A model generated the notes under the pieces. It was not told the origin of the DNA and ran no database searches. It was given only the letters and a program-made list of their open reading frames with translations. Made by a program: the position numbers and the translations under genes. Below, one piece after another: positions 20,027 through 28,099 of a stretch of 64,000 nt of DNA (positions within the stretch are counted from its first letter, which is position 1; every line of letters starts with the position of its first letter). Origin of the DNA: an uncultured Acidimicrobiales bacterium (GTDB taxonomy: Bacteria > Actinomycetota > Acidimicrobiia > Acidimicrobiales > Hopanoidiivorantaceae); contig OY282367.1 of assembly GCA_958295755.1 (NCBI GenBank), forward strand, positions 996,022 to 1,060,021, given 5' to 3'.

Positions 20027-20412
20027 AAAGCAATCACCTTCCAGTCTCCATATCGAGAATAAGCAAAATCATCCAAGCTCGAGCTAGGCAAAATGGAATC
20101 TGTCGCCCACAGATCGATTTGGATATACAACTTGTGTGCTTTCAATATTTCATCAGAGATGCTATAGTAGAAAGTGTCAAACTCCTTGTCAGAGAAAATC
20201 ACAAGCCCCAATTCGTCTGAAAGACGAGCATCACCCCACTTGGAAGCACGAACAAACACACCCTCAAACATCGCCTGAGTCACCCCAAGCTCTCGTAGCT
20301 TGGGTGCCACCCACCCTTCAACCTCCTCCAAACTGGGCACACACTCATCAACAGGCGCACACGTCTTCACACCCTCAGCGGTGCGAGGAGGAATGGCAAC
20401 CTGAGAACTCAT
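20023..20412 (-). CDS. MNT-type minimal nucleotidyltransferase, degenerate (putative antitoxin)
   Basis: A 129-residue protein. The stretch RASKWGDARLSDELGLVIFS lines up with the MNT signature GSxARG..SDxD, but the Gly of the GS pair and the second Asp of the DxD are not in place, so catalysis is doubtful. In MNT/HEPN modules the nucleotidyltransferase neutralises the HEPN RNase by AMPylation or binding. Here an intact HEPN gene lies upstream (60 bp away), while only a HEPN stump follows with the native ATGA overlap. The order points to rearrangement of duplicated modules. The family assignment rests on weak motif similarity plus context. Confidence 0.55.
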   Translation of the reverse strand: MSSQVAIPPRTAEGVKTCAPVDECVPSLEEVEGWVAPKLRELGVTQAMFEGVFVRASKWGDARLSDELGLVIFSDKEFDTFYYSISDEILKAHKLYIQIDLWATDSILPSSSLDDFAYSRYGDWKVIAL

Positions 20413-20471
20413 ATCACAACTCTACCAGATACAGCTGCACAAATAAGTAAATCTGCCTGAGTTAGCGGTAC

Positions 20472-20918
20472 TCAGATAAAGCTAGATACCGACTGCGAAA
20501 TATGGTTGCGAACGGCATCTAGGATAAGAGCTGCTGAGACTACTGCTCTTTCGGCTCTGGTTTCTGTGTATTTTTCTGATGGCATCTCTATTTCGCCTGA
20601 TCCTTTCCATTTCGGATATCTGACATATTCGTTATAGTCATTGAATTCTTGAACTGAGTCGAGTATCCGCAATGAGTCATGCTCAGTAACTTTGCTATAG
20701 AGCTCGGGGATGCGATGTAACTTGTATTCTCTATCAGGTAAGCTTCTGCCCTCTGCCTTCTGAAAAATTGACGCCTTTAGTGCATTCTCAGCCGCACCCC
20801 ACGCCAGTTCACAAGCAATAGAATAATTCTCCGTTTCTAATACTGCCCTAGAAGCGTCCAGAGTGTATTCGGCTGTCTCAAGCCACGCCATTGGCAAACC
20901 TGATGGAAGGGCTGTCAT
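20472..20918 (-). CDS. HEPN-domain protein (putative toxin)
   Basis: A 148-residue all-helical protein. AWLETAEYTLDASRAVLETE and ELAWGAAENALKASIF match the first helices of HEPN proteins, HRIPELYSKV matches the HxLxxL helix, and YNEYVRYPKW matches the conserved Y..RYP turn. The usual RX4-6H RNase motif is not clear in the last helix, so RNase activity is uncertain. Its start ATG 20918 overlaps the TGA of a truncated MNT remnant as ATGA, the native order of such modules. An intact MNT gene follows 60 bp downstream. Confidence 0.7.
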   Translation of the reverse strand: MTALPSGLPMAWLETAEYTLDASRAVLETENYSIACELAWGAAENALKASIFQKAEGRSLPDREYKLHRIPELYSKVTEHDSLRILDSVQEFNDYNEYVRYPKWKGSGEIEMPSEKYTETRAERAVVSAALILDAVRNHISQSVSSFI

Positions 20919-20974
20919 AAAGCAATTACCTTCCAGTCTTCGTATCGGGAATAAGCAAAATCATCCAAGCTCGA
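20915..20974 (-). pseudogene. 3' remnant of a second MNT gene
   Basis: Read on the minus strand, these 60 bp encode the last 19 residues of the neighbouring MNT protein with one change (SLDDFAYSRYEDWKVIAL in place of SLDDFAYSRYGDWKVIAL) and end in a TGA that overlaps the HEPN ATG. The rest of the gene is missing. DNA just beyond (20975-21050) resembles the spacer at 20413-20465, which suggests that only the middle of this copy was deleted. Confidence 0.8.
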
Positions 20975-21117
20975 CTTTACTCGACACGGCTGCACAGGCA
21001 AGAAGACCTTTCGGTGTAGGTAAGTAGATCTAGTGCCTGAGACATAGATGCGGCTGCATAGGCAAGGGAGCCGATTTTTAAAACGCGGCTCTTAGAAATT
21101 GCTAAGTTAGATACCTT

Positions 21118-21357
21118 ATGACTAACATCGCCCACCCCCCCCCCGATGATTTAAGTCATTACCAGCATCAGGATTCCCGGCTCAATAATCCTGATGCGGG
21201 GTCGGTTCGGCCTGACACCGACCCCGACATTGGGGCAGAGGTCGCGGAGTGGTCAAGGGAGCCGCCTGATCCAGCAGTTTCAGCGACCTTGTTGCAAGAG
21301 CGGCTACTATACTATAATCAAAACCGCTCAGAGCACAGAAAGGCTATACTCACATGA
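21118..21357 (+). CDS. Hypothetical protein with a C10 tract at codons 6-9
   Basis: A 79-residue hydrophilic protein that I do not recognise. It is Pro/Asp-rich at the start and has a helical end (TLLQERLLYYNQNRSEHRKA). Its TGA overlaps the next gene's ATG as ATGA, which supports translation of both. A run of ten C bases at 21135-21144 lies 17 bp after the start; gain or loss of one C would frameshift the gene after nine codons and uncouple its partner. No clear ribosome binding site is visible. Confidence 0.5.
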   Translation: MTNIAHPPPDDLSHYQHQDSRLNNPDAGSVRPDTDPDIGAEVAEWSREPPDPAVSATLLQERLLYYNQNRSEHRKAILT

Positions 21358-21875
21358 CGCTTCAAAACGGTAGCAATGAGTATCTCATTGCTGAAGACAC
21401 AGGCCAACCTGAGATTATGCGGAATGTGGCATCAGTCGGTGTCCAAGACAAAGTTGCTATTGCAGAGGGCAATAATGCCTTAAGTGCAATCTCAGACCAG
21501 CCAATACTCAGTGAGGGTCTTAAATCTGCTTTCATAAAAATCGAGGCTCAACTCTCAGAATGGGATAACCCTAAGAGTCCAATGATAAGAAATGAACTAA
21601 ACTGGCTTAGGAAATCACCGGTTTGTAACTTACTTCAAGAGAAAATCTCTGGTGAAGTGGTGACACTAATGTATCTGTCGGAAGAGGACGAAGCTATAGA
21701 AATGGAATGGCGCGGCAGAAATAATATTTTTTGTGTGACCGTAGATCTGATAAGAAAGGAAGCTCAGTGGCATAATTCTGATCTAAGTAATCAGAAAGCT
21801 TCTTGTGGAAATTTGCCTCCAATTGACACTCCTGAAGGAATAAACAAAATACGCTCACTGGTGCATGAGACTTGA
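21354..21875 (+). CDS. Hypothetical protein, second gene of a coupled pair
   Basis: A 173-residue protein with no recognised family. The C-terminal half alternates strand and turn (GEVVTLMYLSEEDEAIEMEW and NNIFCVTVDLIRKEAQWH), like a small beta-rich ligand or partner-binding domain. It has no signal peptide or membrane helix. It is translationally coupled to the 79-residue gene upstream and is followed 78 bp later by another unknown gene in the same direction. The location between a scrambled HEPN/MNT module and a nuclease-like gene suggests an accessory or defence role, which is inference only. Confidence 0.6.
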   Translation: MTLQNGSNEYLIAEDTGQPEIMRNVASVGVQDKVAIAEGNNALSAISDQPILSEGLKSAFIKIEAQLSEWDNPKSPMIRNELNWLRKSPVCNLLQEKISGEVVTLMYLSEEDEAIEMEWRGRNNIFCVTVDLIRKEAQWHNSDLSNQKASCGNLPPIDTPEGINKIRSLVHET

Positions 21876-21953
21876 CGATACACCATACGAAAGTCATGCG
21901 AATGCTTATATTTCAGGCAAATTAGACAATTCTTAGGTGCTAAACTGGATACT

Positions 21954-22385
21954 ATGCCAGATCTAGTCGCTCCTCTGTTTCACAAGACTTACATGTCTGT
22001 GGGCGATATAGCAGAAGCGTGCGAGAACCGAAAGATCGCTTACACCGCTAGACAGCTATACCAATTCATCGCCGACTGGAATAGCCGTCCAGAAAACCGT
22101 GAGGAAATGCTAAAGGGATTGCCGTCTGCCAGCAATACCATCTTTCAACAGGCGGCAATAGCTACTGTTCTGCACGCCTTATGCGACAGGGACAATATGC
22201 CCCTACCCGTGTGGGCTAGAGATGTCAAAAATCCGACAGAGATCACACTAGACGGCATAGAGATATCCGAGAACGATTTCGGAAGTCTGGTCAAGGCGGA
22301 AGCCCCGATGGTGTGCACAGAGCATAATGTTTATTTTGAGGCATCTGAGATGGATAAAGGGACAGACAGACCTGTCACCATCTAG
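21954..22385 (+). CDS. Hypothetical protein (possible antitoxin-like partner)
   Basis: A 143-residue protein. The N-terminal part is helical (MSVGDIAEACENRKIAYTAR), followed by PVWARDV and a C-terminal APMVCTEHNVYFEASEMDKG. The late 'aP....HNVyf' pattern reminds me of small proteins encoded beside AbiEii-type nucleotidyltransferases, but no such gene follows here; the next gene converges from the other strand after four bases. That analogy is from memory and weak. No signal peptide is seen. Confidence 0.55.
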   Translation: MPDLVAPLFHKTYMSVGDIAEACENRKIAYTARQLYQFIADWNSRPENREEMLKGLPSASNTIFQQAAIATVLHALCDRDNMPLPVWARDVKNPTEITLDGIEISENDFGSLVKAEAPMVCTEHNVYFEASEMDKGTDRPVTI

Positions 22386-22389
22386 TGAG

Positions 22390-23361
22390 CTACATAGAAT
22401 CTACAGGACTTTTGTCTGCAGAGTCAATGTCTGCGTCAAAGCCTTCCACAATATCTGCTTCTGTGCTGGCTTCGGAGTCTTGTGGCCAGATACCGTCATC
22501 ATCGCCCATAACTAAGTTGAACATTTTTCTCAAAATAGGTAAATGCTGGTTCAACTGTTCTTCATTTTCTATTGCAAAGCCATACCTTAGGTCCCCGCGC
22601 ACATATCTACTATAAATTTCAATTCCCTCAATTCTTTCAGTAACTTCAGGTACTTCTCGCATTCCAAACCATAACTCAACTTTATTATTTTTATTCCATA
22701 CTTTGAGTCTGGCGTTTCTAGTTCCATCAATAACTGAACCTATGTAGTATTTATTATAATTCGGTACACCGTTAGTTATCTTAGCAATAGCATTTTCTGC
22801 AAGTTGAAGTAGCTCAACAGAAAAATATTGGAGCCAATATTCCCTGTCAACAGGTGGGGCAATTTCATTGTCTTCTACTGTTGCAATAAGGTCTCGAGTG
22901 TCTAAAACCTTAGTGAAACTTAAGGCGATTTTGTCCTCAATTCTGTAGGCAGTAACCTTTAGGGCAATGATAGGAATGTGGTAGCCGAATAGATTAATGA
23001 CATTGAAGAATCTACCGCTTATTTCTTCAGCAGTAATAATAGCGGTGTGTTCGTAGTTGGGAAAGCGTCTCTTCTCGATATCCCAATATTCAATTGTCCT
23101 AACTATGTGAGTTTCGTCGGTTACTCCCAACTGCAACTCTAACTCATATCGTTCATCATCCCTACCTAACAGGAGGTCAAGGCGACCACCACTGGGTTGC
23201 GTCCTCTGATTATCAAATACGATCAAATCTCCTAGCCCAAGAATGCTTGGGTCATCGATGATGGCTGATTCTAGCCAACGCTCGTCTTTCCCAAGTGACC
23301 TGAGTTTCTCGGGTCGTAAAGGGATGAACTCTTTGCCATCGCCTTCGTGAGTGGTGTTCAT
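22390..23361 (-). CDS. PD-(D/E)XK nuclease-like protein, translationally coupled to rpsA
   Basis: A 323-residue protein. GGRLDLLLGRDDERYELELQ fits the nuclease core G-x-x-D...E-x-[QK], with Gln in place of the common Lys, after an N-terminal WLESAIIDDPSILGLGD helix as in NucS-type endonucleases. A YEHTAIITAEEI strand follows. The C-terminal half (residues 170-320) is unassigned. Its ATG overlaps the rpsA TGA as ATGA, an odd partner for a ribosomal gene. The sequence is visibly richer in A and T than rpsA and polA, which suggests acquisition. It may be a defence or repair nuclease; substrate and activity are unknown. Confidence 0.65.
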   Translation of the reverse strand: MNTTHEGDGKEFIPLRPEKLRSLGKDERWLESAIIDDPSILGLGDLIVFDNQRTQPSGGRLDLLLGRDDERYELELQLGVTDETHIVRTIEYWDIEKRRFPNYEHTAIITAEEISGRFFNVINLFGYHIPIIALKVTAYRIEDKIALSFTKVLDTRDLIATVEDNEIAPPVDREYWLQYFSVELLQLAENAIAKITNGVPNYNKYYIGSVIDGTRNARLKVWNKNNKVELWFGMREVPEVTERIEGIEIYSRYVRGDLRYGFAIENEEQLNQHLPILRKMFNLVMGDDDGIWPQDSEASTEADIVEGFDADIDSADKSPVDSM

Positions 23362-25088
23362 TCAGCTGTTTCGTTGTTGCTAGAGTCGGGGGCGTCGGTC
23401 ATTGCCTCTGTCTCATCTACTAGTGCGTCTTCTGGTTCATCGGTGGCTGGTTCTGGTGCTTCAAGTGTGGCAGTAGTTTCTTCTGCGGCAACCTCAGTAT
23501 TCTCTTCTGCGGCAACCTCTGTAGTTTCTTCAGCAACAACTTCAGTAGTCTTTTCTGCAGCAACCTCTGCAGTCTCATCAGCAGCAACCTCTGTAGTCTC
23601 ATCTGTGGTAGGTTGGGCGTCGCGTACTTCGTAGGCGAACTCGGTGTCGGGCGGAGGAGTGGGGGGGCTTTCTGACAGGGTGGGCTGTTCGGCGTAGTAT
23701 TCGGCCCAAGCTTCTTCGGCGTCGGAGGCGATGCTGTCTTCGGTGAAGCCCACATAGTTGCCATCGTCGTCATAAGCGTGTTCGCCGAAGTGTTCTTGGT
23801 ATTCGGCTGCTACAACTCCACCTTCGGCAGCTTGTTTGATCGAAAGGCTGATGCGGCGACGGGGCAAATCTATGGCCACTATCTTCACCCAGAGCTCTTC
23901 GCCCGGGGTTACTACCTGCTCAGCTTTTTCAACATGGCTGGATGCCAGCTCAGAGATATGGACTAAACCTTCCACAACCTCCCCCACCTGTACAAATGCG
24001 CCAAAGGGAACTGTTTTGGTAATGCGACCGTAGACCAGTTCGCCTTCCTGGTGCGTCTCGGTAAACTCTTCCCAAGGATCACGCTGGGTAGCTTTCATAG
24101 AGAGGCTCACACGCTCGCGGTCGGTGTCTATCTCTAGCACCTTGACGGTCACTTCGTCTCCCACATTCACCACATCAGTGGGATGATTCACATGCTTCCA
24201 CGACAGCTCTGAGACATGCACTAGACCATCCATACCGCCCATATCTATGAAAGCTCCGAAATGCACGATAGAAGCAACCACGCCAGTGCGTATCTCCCCA
24301 ACCTTGAGGTCGCCCATAAGTTGCTCGCGCTGTTCACGCTGGCTCTCCTGCAGCCATTCACGCCTTGACAGCACCACATTATTTCGTGTCCTGTCGATTT
24401 CTAAGATTTTGGCTTCAAGTGTCTGACCTAGATACGGCTGCAGATCGCGCACCCTGCGCAAATCCACCAGCGATGCTGGCAAAAAACCACGCAAACCGAC
24501 ATCCAAAATAAGACCACCCTTTACCGCCTCTATGACGGTGCCTTGGACTGTCCCGTCTGCTTCCTTGATAGCCAAGATATCGTCCCAAGCGCGCTCATAC
24601 TGGGCACGCTTTTTGGAAAGGATGAGGCGACCTTCGCGATCTTCACGATGCAGCACTGAGGCTTCGATTACATCTCCAACTTTTACGATCTCGTTTGCCT
24701 CTATATCTCGACGGATAGAAAGCTCGCGGGACAATATGACGCCTTCTGATTTGAAACCGATGTCAAGCAACACTTCGTCTTCGTCCACTTGGACGACTGT
24801 GCCGGTAACGAGCTGCCCCTCAGAGACGGGCACCATCGTATTTTCGTAGGCGACTGTGAGATCTTCTTCGGGATCATAGGCAACTATCGGGTTACCAAGC
24901 AGAGTTTCAGATGAAGCCAATGCAGAATCAAGAGAGGCTGAAGTGTCGGCGGGGTCAGGGGTGTCGAGATTGTCGGCGGGGTCGAGGTTGTCGGGGTCGG
25001 GGTTGGCAGATTCCGAAGCTGTTGTCGGATCTTGGGTGATTGTGTCGGTCACGAATTGCTCTTGGGTCGGGGATAAGGGACGCTTCAT
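23358..25088 (-). CDS. rpsA: 30S ribosomal protein S1
   Basis: Single-stranded RNA-binding ribosomal protein that helps recruit mRNA. The 576 residues contain four S1 (OB) domains at about 90-160, 175-245, 262-333 and 346-418; for example GLVHVSELSWKHVNHPTDV and GLVHISELASSHVEKAEQV in the third and fourth. About 85 acidic, Pro/Asp/Ala-rich residues precede the first domain, encoded by short GC-rich repeats. About 75 acidic residues follow the last, built from eight-residue VAAEETTE-like repeats (24-bp units, 23470-23620). The gene follows polA by 48 bp and overlaps the PD-(D/E)XK-like gene by 4 bp, giving a probable polA-rpsA-nuclease unit. Confidence 0.95.
   Translation of the reverse strand: MKRPLSPTQEQFVTDTITQDPTTASESANPDPDNLDPADNLDTPDPADTSASLDSALASSETLLGNPIVAYDPEEDLTVAYENTMVPVSEGQLVTGTVVQVDEDEVLLDIGFKSEGVILSRELSIRRDIEANEIVKVGDVIEASVLHREDREGRLILSKKRAQYERAWDDILAIKEADGTVQGTVIEAVKGGLILDVGLRGFLPASLVDLRRVRDLQPYLGQTLEAKILEIDRTRNNVVLSRREWLQESQREQREQLMGDLKVGEIRTGVVASIVHFGAFIDMGGMDGLVHVSELSWKHVNHPTDVVNVGDEVTVKVLEIDTDRERVSLSMKATQRDPWEEFTETHQEGELVYGRITKTVPFGAFVQVGEVVEGLVHISELASSHVEKAEQVVTPGEELWVKIVAIDLPRRRISLSIKQAAEGGVVAAEYQEHFGEHAYDDDGNYVGFTEDSIASDAEEAWAEYYAEQPTLSESPPTPPPDTEFAYEVRDAQPTTDETTEVAADETAEVAAEKTTEVVAEETTEVAAEENTEVAAEETTATLEAPEPATDEPEDALVDETEAMTDAPDSSNNETAE
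23470..23620 (-). repeat. 24-bp in-frame repeats in the S1 acidic tail
   Basis: Roughly six diverged 24-bp units encode E-V-A-A-[ED]-E-T-[TA] octads in the C-terminal extension of ribosomal protein S1. The tail lies outside the RNA-binding domains, so its length is probably free to vary. Confidence 0.8.
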
Positions 25089-25136
25089 TCTATAGGAACT
25101 ACCTCAAAATCCCATACTGCTCTTTCAGACTGCTGC

Positions 25137-28001
25137 CTACCCTTTGGCATCAGCCCAAGTCTGGCCTGTTGCCACGCTCACCACCAATGGCACGACCAAC
25201 TCACATGCCGAAGCCATGGTTTCACGAACCAGCTCCACTGCAGCTTCTCGTTCAGCAAGGGGGACTTCCAAAATGATTTCGTCATGCACTTGCAACACGA
25301 TGAACCCTTTTAGCCTTTGTTCTGCTATCTTTCTGTCGACCTTCACAAGAGCATCTTTGAAAATGTCGGCAGCTAAACCTTGAATGCCTGCGTTCATAGC
25401 TTGACGGGCAGCTGCGTTGTAGCGGGCTGAGGGAAGATCAGAAGATAGCTCGGGAATCCAACGACGACGACCATAGAGAGTTTCCGTGTAGCCACGCTCT
25501 TCGGTTTCTGCCACCACACGATCCATGTATCCCTTCACTTCGTGGAATGCACCAAAATAGTTGTCCATTATCTCTTGGGCTTCTTCGTTGGGAATGTCCA
25601 TGCGCTGAGCCAAACCGAAAGCCTCCATACCATAAACCAATCCGTATGAGACAGCTTTGGCTCTAGAACGTTGTTCATATGTGACTTCTTCGGCAGGAGT
25701 ATCAAAAACTCTGGAAGCCACCGCCACATGCACATCGTCTCCAGCAGTGAAGGCTGCTATCAAACCGGGGTCGCTTGCTAGGTGAGCTATACAGCGAAGC
25801 TCTATCTGATCGTAATCAGCCACCACCAGCACGGAGCCTTCAGGGGCAACGAAAGCCCGCCGAAACTGCCGACCTTGCTCTGTTCGCACTGGGATGTTAT
25901 GAAGATTGGGCGACTCGGAGCTCAGCCTGCCCGTGCGCGCGCCTATCTGGTTGAAAACAGCGTGGATGCGCTCATCGTCTTTTACTTCTTTTAGCAGACC
26001 TTCTCCGTAGGTTGAACGAAGTTTTTCCACCTCGCGGTATTCCAGAAGAAGCTCAATGATCTCGTGTTCCCCACGCAGTTTCAGCAGTGTGCTGGCATCT
26101 GTAGAAGCACCTCGTTTAGTTTGCTTCTGAGGGGTTAAGCCGAGGTCTTTGAACAGGACTTTTTGAAGTTGCTTAGGCGAGTTCGGGTTGAAATCGGCAT
26201 TTTCTTCACCTGCGGCTTTGTGAATTTCACCTCGTAGCCGCTCGACTTCGGACTTCAAGTTGTTGTGTAGCCGCTCAAGCTCTCCACTATCCACCCCCAC
26301 TCCCCTGTGTTCCATGTTCGCCAACACGGGAACCAGCGGCATTTCTACATCTTCAAAAAGTTTCAGCATTCCCTGCTCGACCAAAGCATCAGTCAACGGC
26401 TGACAGAGCCAAGCGACTGCTAGAGCTTCTTGCGTTGCTTCTTCTTTGGCTATGTCTGCTTCGCTCAAGACAGTTTCGGCTTCATCCAACGAAAGTTGCC
26501 CTTCGGTCTGCTCAGATGAGAGCATGTATTTGCTCGTGTACTTGCGAAGAAGTCGCTCTAACTTTAAGGAAGGTTCGTCTGCGCCTAGCAGATATGCGGC
26601 TATCTCTGTGTCTATGGCGAGCTGCTCAACTTTTGTGTCTCTTCGTAATGCTTCTCTCATCAAAGGTTTTGCGCTGTGGGTTGCGATACTGCGTTTGGCA
26701 AGCACTTCACCGAACAATGTTTCAACTTCGGAATTAGAGATCCCAGAATCAGAGGGCCCAGTATTAGAGACCCCAGAATCAGAGAGCTCGGCACCATAGA
26801 TAAGGTCAGACGGAATCCAGGCGACTTTGCCTGAGTTTTTATCTAGCACAATGGCTATGCCAAGAAAGTTCTTATCGACACTGCCGTTCTTGCCATTTGA
26901 ATTCTTGCCATTTGAGTTCTTACCGTTCTTTTCTTTGAAATGCATGCTTACACAGAGGTGCCCCTCACCGTTTGTGAGCGATCCGAGCAACTCTGCTGCT
27001 TCGCTAGAAGTGGCACAAGCTGTTATATCAAGTTCCAGCGGGTCGCCAGTTTGCATAAGTTCTTTTGAAAACTCTTCTTCGGGCATACCGAGGGCTGCAG
27101 CTAGACGTTGAGCAAGAGTGTGACGGAACTCTAAAGCCAAGAACTGCTTTCTGACTTCAGGCGCATCGGGTACCTTTAGACTGAACTCCTTTATGTCTTG
27201 AGGCAAGTTCACATCTTTGAGCAAAGTCATCATCTTGCGGTTGAGATGCATTCTCTCTGCGCTGACCTCAAGGGCTGCGCGTAGCTTCGGTGCCTGCTCT
27301 TCGGTATTTGCCAAGATGCCCTCTATGTCGCCATAATTCTGGATGAGCTTGGCAGCTGTTTTCTCACCAACCCCATACACGCCCGGCAAATTGTCGGAAG
27401 GATCCCCACGCATGGCAGCGTAGTCCACATATTTGCTGGGGGGAACTCCAGCTTTAGCCAAGACTTCTGCCTCGTCCATAACCAAAGACTCGGTCACACC
27501 CCTGCCCGAAGGGTAAAGCACTCGGACATGTGGGTCATTCACCAGTTGGAAGGTATCTCGGTCGCCACTCACCAACAGAGTTCTGATTCCGTTCTCGGTG
27601 GCTTGTGCCGCACAGGTTGCCAGAACATCGTCGGCTTCCACGCCTGTTACCTGCAAGTCGGCAATCTCACAGGCTGCCAGTAGATTTCTGAGCCACTCTA
27701 GCTGCACTATAAAATCTGGTGGAGTTTTGGGGCGAGTGGCTTTGTAGGTTGAAACTATCTCGTCACGGAAAGTCTGCCCAGGCGGGTCAAAAGCCACTAC
27801 CAGATAATCAGGTTGGTGGTCGCGAACAAGATTTGCCAGCATTGACATAAAGCCATACACAGCCCCGGTAGGCTTGCCGTCGCTTCGAGACATCTGCTCT
27901 TTGAGGGCGTGGTAGGCGCGGTATGCCATAGAGTGCCCGTCTATGACCATGAGAGTTTCGGGCTTGTTGCCCTCTTCGCTCTTGTTGCCCTGCTCGCTCA
28001 T
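25137..28001 (-). CDS. polA: DNA polymerase I
   Basis: Gap-filling and repair polymerase (954 residues). The 5' nuclease domain covers about 1-310 (MVIDGHSMAYRAYHAL, GDPSDNLPGVYGVGEKTAAK). A central region shaped like the 3'-5' exonuclease lacks the DxE metal motif and contains low-complexity inserts: NGKNS repeats and SDSGV/SNTGP repeats, both on five-residue periods. The polymerase domain follows from about 540, with VVADYDQIELRCIAHLASDP (motif A), RAKAVSYGLVYGMEAFG (motif B) and LQVHDEIILEV (motif C). Proofreading is therefore unlikely. The start ATG 28001 lies in a 35-bp tandem array that duplicates the start region twice upstream. Confidence 0.96.
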   Translation of the reverse strand: MSEQGNKSEEGNKPETLMVIDGHSMAYRAYHALKEQMSRSDGKPTGAVYGFMSMLANLVRDHQPDYLVVAFDPPGQTFRDEIVSTYKATRPKTPPDFIVQLEWLRNLLAACEIADLQVTGVEADDVLATCAAQATENGIRTLLVSGDRDTFQLVNDPHVRVLYPSGRGVTESLVMDEAEVLAKAGVPPSKYVDYAAMRGDPSDNLPGVYGVGEKTAAKLIQNYGDIEGILANTEEQAPKLRAALEVSAERMHLNRKMMTLLKDVNLPQDIKEFSLKVPDAPEVRKQFLALEFRHTLAQRLAAALGMPEEEFSKELMQTGDPLELDITACATSSEAAELLGSLTNGEGHLCVSMHFKEKNGKNSNGKNSNGKNGSVDKNFLGIAIVLDKNSGKVAWIPSDLIYGAELSDSGVSNTGPSDSGISNSEVETLFGEVLAKRSIATHSAKPLMREALRRDTKVEQLAIDTEIAAYLLGADEPSLKLERLLRKYTSKYMLSSEQTEGQLSLDEAETVLSEADIAKEEATQEALAVAWLCQPLTDALVEQGMLKLFEDVEMPLVPVLANMEHRGVGVDSGELERLHNNLKSEVERLRGEIHKAAGEENADFNPNSPKQLQKVLFKDLGLTPQKQTKRGASTDASTLLKLRGEHEIIELLLEYREVEKLRSTYGEGLLKEVKDDERIHAVFNQIGARTGRLSSESPNLHNIPVRTEQGRQFRRAFVAPEGSVLVVADYDQIELRCIAHLASDPGLIAAFTAGDDVHVAVASRVFDTPAEEVTYEQRSRAKAVSYGLVYGMEAFGLAQRMDIPNEEAQEIMDNYFGAFHEVKGYMDRVVAETEERGYTETLYGRRRWIPELSSDLPSARYNAAARQAMNAGIQGLAADIFKDALVKVDRKIAEQRLKGFIVLQVHDEIILEVPLAEREAAVELVRETMASACELVVPLVVSVATGQTWADAKG
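26888..26932 (-). repeat. 15-bp tandem repeat inside polA
   Basis: Three 15-bp units (26888, 26903 and 26918) encode KNSNG-type five-residue repeats in the degenerate exonuclease-like region of Pol I. About 130 bp away a second, weaker five-residue repeat encodes SDSGV-SNTGP-SDSGI-SNSEV. Confidence 0.85.
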
Positions 28002-28071
28002 TAGCCCTGCTCGCCCTTGTTGCCCTGCTCGCTCATTAGCCCTGTTCGCCCTTGTTACCCCGTTCGTTCAT
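27999..28071 (-). repeat. 35-bp tandem array: two 11-codon minicistrons leading into polA
   Basis: Start codons recur at 28071, 28036 and 28001 (the polA start), exactly 35 bp apart. The two upstream frames encode M-[NS]-E-[RQ]-GNKGEQG and end in TAA; each TAA overlaps the next start as TAATG. The polA N-terminus itself (MSEQGNKSEEGNK) is a diverged version of the same peptide. No ribosome binding site is clear before the first ATG. Reinitiation coupling is inferred. Confidence 0.85.
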
Positions 28072-28099
28072 TTAACTAGCCGCAGGTGTCTCACATATT

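Noticed and set aside
20472..20918. Firm RNase motif in the HEPN protein
   Set aside because: A REYKLH sequence fits R-x4-H but lies in the wrong helix; I do not claim a catalytic site.
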